Source: Pleurostoma richardsiae
Lineage: Eukaryota > Ascomycota > Sordariomycetes > Calosphaeriales > Pleurostomataceae
DNA: 64,000 nucleotides
Assembly (NCBI GenBank): GCA_030052745.1
Contig: JANBVO010000023.1
Span: 434,001-498,000, forward strand
Reading direction: 5' to 3'
Within the stretch, counting starts at the first letter, position 1. Every line of letters starts with the position of its first letter. The notes under the pieces were generated by a model. That model saw nothing but the letters and a program-made list of their open reading frames with translations, was not told the origin of the DNA and did not search any database. Position numbers and translations under genes: made by a program. Below, piece after piece: positions 9,875 through 20,803 of this stretch.

Positions 9875-12078
9875 GTAAAAAGGTATGCCTGCTGCAAATG
9901 CGCAACACTTGAGGTGCGCCTCTGAAAGTAGGAAATTCTCTGCAAGGAAAGGGCCGCAGAGAGGGCTTAGGGTATCAAGTAATGGAAAACTCTCTAGGAG
10001 AGGGCCGAGTACGAAACCCGTAACAAGCGATATATACCTTGGGTGGTAAGAGTGAGAAAGATGGATGAATGTACAACACCCCGGTAGGGTGGGGGGTCAG
10101 GGAGACGTGAGAGACTTTATACGGGGGTTAGGTGGCCGAGATGGAGGGACTCTCCTGCCCATGCTCGTAAGGTATGGACGTAATGTACACTTCATGGTGT
10201 GCCGTACCAACTGGCCAGCGTGGGCACCGGACTTCCGGGCAGCGATATTAGGTAGATTCGGTGGGTTCATGCTCATCTGGGAGCCGCTGGGCTGACCCGG
10301 GAAGAGCCCGGAAGGGGGCCAGGCGAGAAAGACAGCGACTCAGGCAAGTCAGGCGGAGACTGGCCTGGAAGCGGCAGCAAAAGGTGGACGGGCTAGGCTG
10401 GTGCCGGGCACTAAGCGGAGACGCGTCTTTCGATTGTGCAGTGAAGGGTAAACAGGGTGGCAGGCCAGGAGGGCGGAGCTGACAGAAATGGTACGAGACA
10501 TGAGAGCAGGCGGGCGAGGTATCGGTCGATGCCGACAGCGGTTGGGGGGAGGGAGAGGCGACTTGGCAAATGACGGGCGCTGCGGAAGGAGAAACATCGA
10601 GCCACTCTTGGGTCATGCTAGGGCGCCCGCCGCGCCGCCATTGGCTCCCGACGGTCGACGACGCTCCAGACATCGGCCCAGCGCCGTATCTAAAAGCATG
10701 CACAGAGTCGCACGCGAATCTCGCCAGCTGCACACGCTGATGCAGCGCGAGCCGTCACGGCCCGCCTGATAATGACGATATCCTGGCTCCAGGTTCTTGC
10801 GTGAGTTCTGCCGTCCCTTGGTTCCCTGCCAGCTCAGCGCTCCCGCCTCGGCCGGGAACAGACTTGCGAGGCCTTCCATTAGTCAGGCAGAGCCACGCCC
10901 GGCCGCCATGATGCTAGATGTCGTCGACGATCTTCAAGCGCAACCCCTGTCGCCATCTTCCCCGCCTTGATCGTCTGTTTTCCCACGCGGAAGGTGACCT
11001 CCTGGCAGGCATCTCTGGTTGTACATGCTTACATGGTGCCTGGGCACCTCCCCGCGTGGTCACCTCCCCGCGTGGTCCCGGTTCGTAATGATAAACATGG
11101 CAAGATGGCGACATCTCACACGATGGAGGGCATGCCATATCACCCACTGCTATTCAAATGTGATGCGAGCAGGCAGAGCGCGGCAAAGCGAGGAGATTGC
11201 CGCCAGCAGCTTGTCTGACGACCTCGTGCCTCTCCGTGGGGAATGTCGCCGGCTGGATGGACCGATGGCGACGAGCTAAGCAACAGAGAAACCAGAGCAA
11301 CAGCATGTCAACATGATGTTTTGGTGTGCGACATGGTGTTGTGCAGCACACGAGGACCCGGGCATCAGCCGTCTGAGGGAGCTCCCGGAGAGCCGGTATC
11401 GTGACGGGCGCGGAAATAGAGTGATGGGTGAGGTTGAAACACAGCGAGAAAGGCCGGAAAGAAGCCTCATTTCCGTGACAGTGTTCCTGCAGCCACAGTG
11501 TGGCAAAACCAGTGCCGGAGCGCCCCCACCAACCAAACAGCCAGAAGCCACAGCAGAAATCTCGGCCGGGTGAGTGCGGCGGCGCCACACGGACACTGTG
11601 TGCTGCCACACGCAGCGAGAGTCGAAAGATCTTTCTGGAGCGACAACATCATGCACGGGGAGGGCGCCCGAATGCCGCGCCGTTTGTTCTTCTTGGCTCT
11701 CCTGCTTCCTGCTCCCGCTTTCTACACCGGTGCAGCCTTTACCCCGTGCTCGCAATCTGCGATCTCGCCTTGCCTTAGGTACTTTAGGTACTTCCAGCCC
11801 GCGCCAAGCTTGGGGTGCCTCAGACGGTACACTTACCTCCGCCTCCGGCTTCTCTTCTTGGTCCCTTAAGATTATCGCGACATCACGCGGTAGCGACCTC
11901 CGCCCGGTCCAGCACCATTCCGGCGCTGACCAGCACCCCCTTAGCACCTCCAACTAAGCGCTTTGCCCTGACTGCCCCCCTAACTAACATCACCGAACCG
12001 TCTATCTGGCGTTGAGCGGATATTCATCACTCCATATACTTCTTTCCTCCGAGCGCATTGCCGAAACAGCCCATCTTA
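9875..12078. other. Divergent intergenic region between the unknown gene and MSH1
   Basis: About 2.2 kb with no gene I can support. Several overlapping frames occur on both strands because stop codons are scarce in G/C-rich DNA, but none has a domain, splice signals or codon pattern. It holds a 16-bp tandem duplication. The last 300 bases before MSH1 are C/T-rich as in a leader. Confidence 0.5.
11045..11076. repeat. Perfect 16-bp tandem duplication
   Basis: CACCTCCCCGCGTGGT occurs twice head to tail with no spacer. Confidence 0.9.
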
Positions 12079-15000
12079 ATGCTACCTTTGCGCCTGGCAC
12101 CACTTGTGCCCCCGCGAGTCGTCTGTTCCGATCCTGCTATATTACTGACTCGGGCAATTTCCGACGCCACCATCTCATTGTTGACCACCAGCCGCCGCCA
12201 TGTAGCTGCCGGGGCTGCTGTTACCCTGCCGTATTGCGCCGGCCGCACGGGCAGATCATGCCTACAGATCCGGGGCAAGAAGACCAAGACAGTCGTCAGG
12301 TTGGACGACCTGCCCCAAGGCGCCATTCCCCGCGCAGAGCCTCTTGCACCCGAGGGCGAACATGCGGCGGCACCTGCCCCTGCTGCCCCCGCGTATCCCA
12401 CCGTCGTGCAGCAGGCCCGCCGCAATATGCAAAAGTTTGACAATTGCGTGCTGCTCACCCGGGTCGGGGGCTTCTACGAGCTCTACTTCGAGCAGGCCGA
12501 GGAGTACGGGCCGCTTCTGAATCTGAAGGTAGCCCAGAAGAAGACCAACGCTGGTTCTGTGTCAATGGTAATGGCTGACTACCTACCTGCTTTTCTTCTT
12601 CTGTCGTGTGCTGCTCTAGTCTTGTGTGTATTTTCAGTCTCTGACGGGTTGACTGTTGCTAGGCCGGGTTCCCCTTCTTCCAGTTAGATCGTTTCCTCAA
12701 GATCTTGGTGCAGGATCTGAGTCGCTATGTTGCTATAGCAGAAGAGTTCCCAAATGATGCTGCCGATAAAGTGAAGTCGGGTGGTTTGATGCACGACCGA
12801 AGAGTCGCCCGCATCATCACCCCCGGTACCTTGATCGACGAGAATTTCATGGACCCCTATGCGAACAACTATGTCATGGCCATTCACCTTCCAGGAGTAG
12901 CGCAACCTGAGGAGCGTCATGCCAACAATAGGGAGATTCAGAATGTACCTTCTACCAGCTTGTCGAGTGCCGCAATGCCGATCGGCCTTGCCTGGCTAGA
13001 TCTGTCTACGGGCCACTTCTTCACGCATTCTACAAACTTGTCGTCCCTAAGCGCAATGCTGTCGCGGATTTGTCCGAGAGAAGTCGTGTTAGACGAAGAC
13101 TTGCAGTCCCAGCGCGGTCATGATATCTTTTCCATCCTGGCGGAGGAGAGGCATTTGATTACGTACGCTCCCCAGGGCGAACTCCGAAGCCTCGCCGACT
13201 GGGCCCCGATGCTTGAAGCAGAGATCCCGGCTCAAGCGGTAGGCGCCTTCACCGAGGATGAGGTGAAGGCCGGCAGTCTACTCTTGCACTACGTGAAGAA
13301 TCGCTTACAGGGGATAAGCATGAAGTTGCAGCCTCCTCTGCGTCACGAGACTATGCAGGTCATGAGCATTGACAAAAATAGCATGCGATCGCTGGAGATC
13401 AAGCAGACAATCAGAGACGGCGCATTCCGAGGCAGTCTCCTGCATGCCATCAGGAGAACGGTAACGAAAAGTGGCGCCAGGCTTCTCAATGAGTGGCTAA
13501 GTACGCTCGCCATGTTTGAGGATGCTCGTGTTAGCCCATACTGACTAGCTCGATTCAGGTGCCCCCTCGACATCACTTGAAGTTATCGGCTTCCGGCAAG
13601 ATCTTGTTTCCCGTTTCATCCAGGACGAAGCCCTCCGCGATGGCATCATTCTTCTTCTCCGAAGAAGCCATGACTCGCAGCGATTGGTGCAGAAGTTCGC
13701 TCTTGGCAGGGGCGATCCTGACGACCTCCTTGGCCTAGCGGCTACCATCAAGGCTTCAGAAGACATTGTCGCGATGCTCAAAGATGCGTGCACTTCAGGA
13801 GATGTCGCAAAGTCCGCAGACAGCTGTCTCGAAGTCATGGTGGACCGCATAAACCTGGAGAGTCCCCTCAACCTCGCGCGACGGATCACCGAGGCTGTCG
13901 ACGAAGAAGGCGTCGTCCAGCGGCATCAGATCGAGGACGGCGAAGCAGGGGATATGATAGCTCTTGCACAAGAGGTCGTCAATTCGGAAGGGTCCGCGGA
14001 GGACTCGTCGGTGCTGCCGAAGACGGCGAAGAAGAAGCGGCCCGTCTCCCTTCGGGACTATTACGGTGAGGACAACGAGGTTTGGATCATGAGACCGCAG
14101 GCCAGCCCACGGCTCCAGCGACTGCACGAGGAGCTAGCCTCCCTGATGGAGGAGAAGGTGGACCTAGGCGAGAGGCTGAAGGAGAAGCTTGGGGCGTCAA
14201 GCTTGACGCTGCGATGGACCCCCGGCCTGGGCCACATCTGCCACATCAAAGGCAAGGACGCCCGGAATGCCACGGACATCCGCGCAGTCTCCTCCAGCCG
14301 GACGACACGCTCCTTCCACTTGCCCGAGTGGACGCAGCTGGGCCAGCGCCTGGACCAGGCGCGCTTCCAGATCCGCCAGGAGGAGCAGCGCGTGTTCCAG
14401 GACCTTCGGCAGCAGGTCGTGCTCAACATCGTCAAGCTGCGGCGCAACGCGGCGGTGCTCGACGAGCTAGACATAACCACGTCGCTCGCGCGTCTGGCCC
14501 TCGAGCAGGGCCTCACCCGCCCCGTCCTCAACCGCTCTGCAGCGCATACCATCGTCGGCGGGCGCCACCCTACCGTCGAGGGCGGCCTGCGCGAGGCGGG
14601 CCGCACCTTCACGCGCAACGACTGCTTCGTGGGCTCGCCGGGGCACGGCCGCGCGTGGCTCATCACGGGGCCCAACATGGCCGGCAAGAGCACTTTTTTG
14701 CGGCAGAACGCGTTGATCACGGTGCTGGCGCAGGTGGGCTGCTACGTGCCGGCCGACTACGCGGAGCTGGGCGTAGTGGACGCCATCTTCAGCCGGGTCG
14801 GGTCCGCGGACAACCTGTACCGCGACCAGAGCACCTTCATGGTCGAGATGCTGGAGACGGCGCAGATCCTGCGCGACGCCACGCCGCGCTCCTTCGTCAT
14901 CATGGACGAGATCGGCCGCGGCACCACGCCCGAGGACGGCGCCGCCGTGGCGTTCGCGGCGCTGCACCACCTCGTCCACGTCAACAGGTCGCGCACGCTC

Positions 15001-15309
15001 TTCGCCACGCACTTCCACGCCGTCGCCGACCTGGTCGCCGCGCAGGGCATGAGCGGCGGCGGCGCCGTGGAGACATACTGCACTGACGTGGAGGAGGACG
15101 ACCGCGGCGGGTTCTCTTACGTTCACAGGTTACGGAAGGGCGTCAACCGGCAGAGCCACGCGCTGAAGGTCGCCCGGCTGGCCGGGCTACCAGAGCCAGC
15201 GATCAGCATCGCGCGGCAGGTTCTTACGGGTGCGCTACAAAGTGGGACGGTGCCGGACGGCGGTTATATCACGGGCATGGAGGGACAGGCGAAAAGTGAA
15301 GCTGTATGA
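12079..15309 (+). CDS. MSH1: Mitochondrial DNA mismatch repair protein, MutS family
   Basis: Exons 12079-12567, 12663-13500 and 13559-15309 give 1025 residues; yeast Msh1 has 959. The order is an Arg-rich, acid-poor N terminus fitting a mitochondrial presequence, then the mismatch-binding domain with VGGFYELYFEQAEEYG, the connector and lever domains, and the ATPase with Walker A GPNMAGKSTFLRQ, Walker B VIMDEIGRGTTPEDG and the FATHFH motif. The protein ends shortly after the helix-turn-helix region and has no C-terminal nuclease fusion. In yeast Msh1 protects mitochondrial DNA. The first in-frame ATG is at 12079, giving MLPLRLAPL. Intron 2 has its branch site CTGAC at 13541 and restores the serine codon in NEWLS-APSTS, which supports the boundary. 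Confidence 0.93.
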
Positions 15310-15746
15310 TAATGGAGGGACGCCGTTCATAAATCTGGGCTTTGCAGCGAGTTAGCAAGGATACCCCACTGTGTATTTTAATGTACAATATCAAACGGGA
15401 TAGATGGTGTCTCATAGGGTAGTTGATGGGTTTGTCATCACAAGGATTCAGGGTTAAAAAGCTCTTTGTAGTTTTTTTCAAATCTTCGACACGGGAGATA
15501 TGGGGTGCACACGGAGCACAGAGAAAAGGATGTTTACACACCTCAGGCATAGACAATGTGCAACCTCGAGGTCACGGGCGTGTCACAAGAGCATAGTCGA
15601 GACTGGAATTTTCCTCACTCCAGGCATGGGGACTCGATTGGCCAGCTGATGATCTATGAAGCTGTCCTTCCAGTTCCCAAATGGGTATAATCCGATCAAG
15701 CCCGAACAAGTGCCGGTCCATAATCATCGTCCATTTTTCGTGAGAT
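15310..15746. other. Convergent 3' region between MSH1 and RPP0
   Basis: 437 bases between facing stop codons, holding both 3' untranslated regions. No further gene is seen. Confidence 0.6.
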
Positions 15747-16835
15747 TTAGTCGCTACAAAGCAGGTCAGCCAAGAACTTGGGAGAAATTGGGGCGGAGAC
15801 ACGTACAAGAGACCGCCGAAGCCACCATCCTCATCGGACTCCTCCTCGGACTTCTCAGCCTCAGCCTCCTCGGCGGGAGCCGCAGACTCAGTGGCAGCGG
15901 CGGCAGCGGGAGCCGCCGCAGCGTAGGCGTCGGGGTTGGCAATGCGGTCCTTGAGCTCCTCGATCTCGGGCCAGCTGTACTCGGTCTCGACGGCGACAGC
16001 GAGGACCTTCTTGTAGGCGTTGACCACGGAGTGGATGACGGAAGGCAGGGTGGGGTAGTTGAGCGCCAGCGAGATGCAGGTGATGGTCGTGATGGCAGAG
16101 GAGAAGGCCTTAAGCAGCTGCTCCTCGCCGATGTCCAGGACGTCAGGCCCGAAGGTGTTGCCCTGGTCGTAGACCTGCGAGACACCCATACCGTAGGTGA
16201 AGGGCGAGATGTTGAGCATGTTGAGCAAGGTCGCCTCGGAGGGGCCGACCTTGGCGCCGGCCTCGACGAGCTTCAGGTCCGTGGTGATTTCAATGGTACC
16301 ACGGGCAATCTTGGTGGGAACACCGAGGGCCTGGAAGAAAGAGGTCTTGCCAGGTTCCATACCAGTGTTGCCAGCGGGGACCCAGACGTCGACCGGGGCG
16401 ACGGCACCGGCACGGGCGGGGGCGGCGACCTTGTTGGCCAGAATCTTGTCACGGATCTCCTTCAGGTCACCGTTGGTGAAGACGAAGCCGACGTTTCCCC
16501 TGACGTACGGCAGCAGACGCTCGTACTCAGGCGCATCAGGGATGAAGGTCTTGAGCGCACGGCGAACCTGTATTTCGCGAAGGAGATTGTCAGTTACAGG
16601 TCGCATAGGCCAGCCGCAATGGCTTCGGCGTCATCCCAAAGAATTCGCCGGTTCGACTGACCATGGTGTTCTTGCCCATCAGGACGACAGCCTCCTGGCG
16701 GAGGGCAGCACGGATCTCGTGCATCTGCTGGGAGCTGACATTGTCGACCGTGACGATGAAGATGGACTTGTACTCCTCCAACAAGCCCTTCAGCTTGTCG
16801 AAGTAGCCGGCCTTGTTCGCAGTTTTGCCCCCCAT
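15747..16835 (-). CDS. RPP0: 60S ribosomal stalk protein P0 (uL10)
   Basis: Exons 16835-16662, 16567-15807 and 15753-15747 give 313 residues, the usual P0 length. The rRNA-binding uL10 domain (from [16 protein letters not shown]), the MGKNTMVRRALK junction across intron 1, and the Ala-rich hinge followed by the acidic tail are all present. The tail [14 protein letters not shown] is the P-protein motif that recruits elongation factors. Without the second intron the tail would run into YVSPP; splicing GTACGT (15806) to TAG (15754) restores the universal ending LFD, so the last exon is only 7 nt (one base, GAC, TAA). P0 anchors P1/P2 dimers at the GTPase centre. The gene is divergent from TRM82, 358 bp apart. 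Confidence 0.95.
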
Positions 16836-17193
16836 ATCTTCTTATTTTGAAGGCAGGTTATTTAAGGGCAAAAGGATTATGTTAATGGTGAGGAAAGTGG
16901 AATTGACTTGGTTGGTCTGGGTCGTGAAGCTGTCACAAACTTCCGGGCCTGCTTCGCACACATAATTTTGACGGACGCTCGTGAATTTCCGCTCTAGGGC
17001 ACGATTGTACGCTAGCCAGCTATGGAATAGCGTTTTATAGTCGGTGGGCCTCAACTTTGACAGGAAGACGCTCGAGGGATATCACGTGGCATACCACGTG
17101 ATATCAAATTTGCATCTAGAAGTCGCGGTCTTTCCCTTCGGGCATATTAGAAGCACAGCGTTCAAAACGGGATGAGGGCAGAATTCAAGCAGG
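16836..17193. other. Divergent promoter region RPP0 / TRM82
   Basis: 358 bp shared by the two start codons. It contains the 28-bp CACGTG palindrome described separately and pyrimidine-rich leader sequence next to RPP0. No further gene. Confidence 0.7.
17078..17105. promoter_or_regulatory. Perfect 28-bp palindrome with two CACGTG boxes
   Basis: GATATCACGTGG, spacer CATA, CCACGTGATATC: 12-bp arms without mismatch. Each arm contains CACGTG, the core bound by bHLH factors such as Cbf1/Centromere-binding factor 1. The centre is about 256 bp from the RPP0 ATG and 102 bp from the TRM82 ATG. The sequence is seen directly; the binding factor is inferred. Confidence 0.75.
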
Positions 17194-18877
17194 ATGAAGA
17201 TCCCTTTTCAATGCCTCCAGGTATGCGGTGACATTCTGTTTGCCGCTCGCGGTGGGAACCTGCACACGCTCAGGGTGGACGACGGTGCTCCTGTTGCGAT
17301 ATGGAAGCACCCTGCCGCTGAGAAGGAGGCGAAAGCGGACAGTCAGTCAAAAGAAGAGGCAACAGCAAGTGCTGTGCCCGACTCGCCGGCCACAGATAGG
17401 GGACGTCCCGCCAAACGCGCAAGGCTCGACGAGCCTGCTGAGGAGGATCAGAAGGAAGCCAATGGCGAATCTCCAGCCCAGCGGGACCGCGACAGCACCA
17501 AGGAGAGTAAGGACAAGGGGGAAAAGAAGCAGTATCGCCAGCATGGACCGATCTCACGGCCGCCCGATCGTGCAGTGATCAATGTCCTAGCGGCCACAGC
17601 GGACCGGAGTCACGTGGTGGCCGTCACCGGCAACGACAAGACCATCTGGGTGTTTGAGCACGACGGGGCGGGTCATGTAAAGCAGCTCAGCCAGCGGTAG
17701 GCTAATTCGACTCCAGATGAACATCGCTTGGCTATGCGTATACTCATGATTGCTGTGTAGGACAATGCCTAAGCGCCCATGCTCTATCGTCATCACCCCT
17801 GACGGCAAGACGATCCTGTCCGCTGACAAGTTCGGCGACGTCTACTCGCTGCCCCTGTTACCCAGCGACGACCCTCCGCAGCCGGACGCCAGGGTCCGTC
17901 AATCTTCTACCCCCGCCCCGTCCCAGCAGTTCAAGCCACAGGCCAACCCCCTTACCGTGCACACGAAGGGCAACCTCCGCGCCCTGGAGGCGCAGCAGCG
18001 GCAGCTGCAGAAGCAGGCACTGACGCAGGCCAAGTCAGAGGCGCCAACCTTCGAGCACACGCTGCTCCTGGGCCACGTCTCGCTGTTGACGTGCGTGGCG
18101 CTGGGCTCGCACGAGGGAAGGCAGTACATCATCACGGCCGACAGGGACGAGCACATCCGGGTGTCAAGGGGCGTGCCGCAGGCGCACGTCATCGAGGCGT
18201 TTTGTCTCGGGCATGAGGAGTTCGTCAGCGCACTGTGCATCCCCGCACAGTATCCCGACCTCCTCATCTCGGGAGGCGGCGACGCTGACTTGTTCACGTG
18301 GAGGTGGAGGGAGGGGAAGCTGCTGTCGCGAACGCCTCTGCTCTCGCACGTCAGGGATGTTGTTCCCGAAACGAGCAAGGTTGCCGTGTCAGGGCTGTAC
18401 TCGTGCTGGGAGCGCGGCTTGGATTCCACGGCTGAGCCGACGTGCACCATCGTGGTGATCTGTGAACGGCATGTACTCGACGTCCCTTCCTAGAGGGCTC
18501 AGGATTTGCTAACTATTCTCAGGGTACCCGCCGTATTCTGTTTCGTGCTTGGAGCAGACGGCAGTCTAAGGTATTCGAGGAGAATAAGCGTCTTAGGGAA
18601 TCCTCTGGCCATCCAGACACTTGATACATCCGACATAGCAAGTAAGGCTATACTTGCCATTGATACAAACACCCCAGAGAATGGAGGAATTGGTAGCCTT
18701 CAGCTGCTAGACTGGGGTAGCGACAGGACTGCCGAGCTCAAGCCTTTCAGTGAGCAGGACTTGGACGACAGCGAGGTAGACATCACTTCGGATGAGCTGG
18801 CGGGTTTGTTGTACACAAATGAGCACCTCAGGAAACAGGACCACGACGGTGAGGACGCAGTCGAGACAGAGCAATGA
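17194..18877 (+). CDS. TRM82: tRNA (guanine-N7) methyltransferase non-catalytic WD-repeat subunit
   Basis: Exons 17194-17696, 17761-18468 and 18523-18877 give 521 residues. It is a WD40 protein: blades are visible around VVAVTGNDKTIWVFE, SIVITPDGKTILSADKFGDVY, LLGHVSLLTCVAL, ITADRDEHIRVSR and LISGGGDADLFTWRW. The SADKFGDVYSLPL element is characteristic of Trm82/WDR4. With Trm8 it forms the enzyme that makes m7G46 in tRNA variable loops. The N-terminal blade is interrupted by a long charged Lys/Glu/Ser-rich insert (about residues 45-120). The last intron appears to use a GC donor (GCATGT at 18469) with a textbook branch site GCTAAC and CAG acceptor; this joins VVICER to VPAVFCF in frame. Confidence 0.9.
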
Positions 18878-18991
18878 AGCCACCGCGAGATTCATTAAAT
18901 TTCATCAATTGCATCAACTAACGTAAAGCTTCCGCGTCGCCCATTAGCATGATGCCTCTATTCTAACGCCACCAGCCAAGCAAGCATGGTT

Positions 18992-18997
18992 AATAAA
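18992..18997 (+). terminator. Candidate poly(A) signal of TRM82
   Basis: AATAAA 115 nt after the TRM82 stop codon; a plausible position for a fungal poly(A) signal. Confidence 0.35.
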
Positions 18998-19128
18998 CGG
19001 GTCTCGGAGATAGAAAGCCAGTAATGCATCCCATCTGATGCTCTATTCTTCCTACTAACCCCCTGGCCCTTGAGTCTCTGTGTCATAATGACTGCGTGTT
19101 CTCGTCGCTGATATCATTCGCTATGGCT

Positions 19129-19146
19129 CACGTGCATCTGCACGTG
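19129..19146. promoter_or_regulatory. 18-bp palindrome with two CACGTG boxes in a 3' region
   Basis: CACGTGCA, spacer TC, TGCACGTG: 8-bp perfect arms. It resembles the paired CACGTG palindrome upstream of TRM82 but lies between two convergent genes, where a promoter is not expected. Function unknown. Confidence 0.55.
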
Positions 19147-19367
19147 TACGGCCTCACCGCGGAGGATGGGCAAGTCTTGCCGAGTTCGCCGAAGCAGCAA
19201 CTTTCATGATGATCCATATCCATCCGCACAACTCCGGCGGCAGAGTCCCTTCCGAAAAGAAAGGCAAAGAGACGCCTCCGCCAGAGAATAGAGAGAAAAC
19301 GGAGCGTCTGCAGTAGACCGTACTCCACATATAGTTCAGCTAGGAACCTTCCGTGGCCTGGTATCTT

Positions 19368-20803
19368 TTACTGCGACGCGCACTGGACACGCTCGCCGTG
19401 CGCGTGTCCTTCCTCATCGTCCTCGTCCATTCCGCTATCGGGATTGCCGAAGACTCGGGCTCCTGACTGGCCGTCAAGATCCTCGAGATCAGCAGGCTCA
19501 GTCATAGCATCGGGCGGGGGAATGTTCTGCAGAGACGGCGGAGGAAGCAGCTTGCGCAGTGCGTCGAAGGCAGCGGGGTCGTCCGTCCAGTTCTTCTCTG
19601 GGAATTTAACAGTGAACTGGATGTACATGTTGCCGAAGTCGTGGTGCCGGTAGGTAGGCATGCCCTGTCCGCGAATCATCTTCACAGCGTCTGATGGCAG
19701 GGGTGTTAGTGGTCTCAGTAAGCAACTCAAGATACTTTGGCAGACTTACTAGGCGCAATGGCTTCGCCAGGAAGTATATCAACGCTGAGCCACCTGTCAT
19801 CCAGGTGCTCAATGAAGATGGTGCCACCAGCCAGAGCCGTGACAAGCTCAATTTCGGCATGGTAAAGCAGATCATCATCCTTGCGCGTGAAACGAGGGTG
19901 AGGCTTCTGCTCGATCTCAAAAACGACGTCTCCGGCCTGGATACCAGGAGCCTGGTCACCCTCGCCCCGGAACTCGACCTTAGTGCCGCTCTTGACACCG
20001 CGGTCGACGTGCACGTGAAGGACCTTCCGGTCCACGATTGTCTTCTTTCCGTTGCACTGCTTGCAGCGATCCTTATCCTTAATGATCTCGCCTTCGCCAT
20101 TGCAGTCGGGGCAAGCAGTCTGGAAACGCTGGATCATGGGCCCCATCTGCCGCATCATGGTCTTCATACCGTGACCATCACAACCAGGGCAGCGTCGAAC
20201 GGCTCCCTCCTTTCCACCACGGCCCTCGCACTTAGGGCAGATGATCGACCGCTGAAGGGCCAGCTTGGAGATCTTACCGCGGTAGATATCCTCGAGAGAG
20301 ACCTTGTGGGTGTGATGAATCGTGCGAGCCTTGGGGGGCCCACGGTTCGCCATGCCACCACCAAACATGCCGCCTAGACCGCCGCCGAAGCTACCGCCGC
20401 CGAAGAACTGAGCGAACAGGTCTTCAGCGGCCATTCCACCACCACCGGCGCCACCTTCCAGGCCGGCTTCTCCATACTGGTCGTATATGGCACGCTTTTG
20501 TGAATCTGACAGGATCTCGTAAGCGTGGGAGATTTCCTTGAACTTCTCCTCGGCTGCGGGGTTGTGCGCGTTCTTGTCTATCGGAGCGGTCAGCATCTGC
20601 GCAAAAAGCCAACAAAATTACGAGGAGAGGAGGGACATACCAGGATGGTACTTGAGGGCGTTGACCTTATACGCCTTCTTCAACTCCTGTTCTGTCGCTG
20701 TGGGCGAAACCTGGTAGGCTTGGTCAGCACCAGCTGGTCAGAGTCCCTGCGAACCGAGAGCACTTACCCCCAACAGATCGTAGAGCTTCGATTCTGCGAC
20801 CAT
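19368..20803 (-). CDS. YDJ1: Type I Hsp40 co-chaperone, DnaJ homologue
   Basis: Exons 20803-20768, 20710-20641, 20577-19750 and 19690-19368 give 418 residues. A J domain (1-70, with HPD split by intron 2) is followed by a G/F-rich linker, the four-repeat zinc finger ([32 protein letters not shown]), two beta-sandwich client-binding domains, and the C terminus CASQ. CASQ is a CaaX farnesylation box identical to the one in yeast Ydj1, so membrane attachment at the ER is expected. The protein stimulates Hsp70 ATPase, holds unfolded clients and helps mitochondrial and ER import (also called Mas5). Finding CASQ in the last exon and LLG-VSPTA at the first splice confirms the model. I saw no convincing heat shock element near the start. 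Confidence 0.95.

Larger units (their letters stand above)
18878..19367. other. Convergent 3' region between TRM82 and YDJ1
   Basis: 490 bases between facing stop codons. It contains an AATAAA for TRM82 and an 18-bp double-CACGTG palindrome. No gene is seen. Confidence 0.6.
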
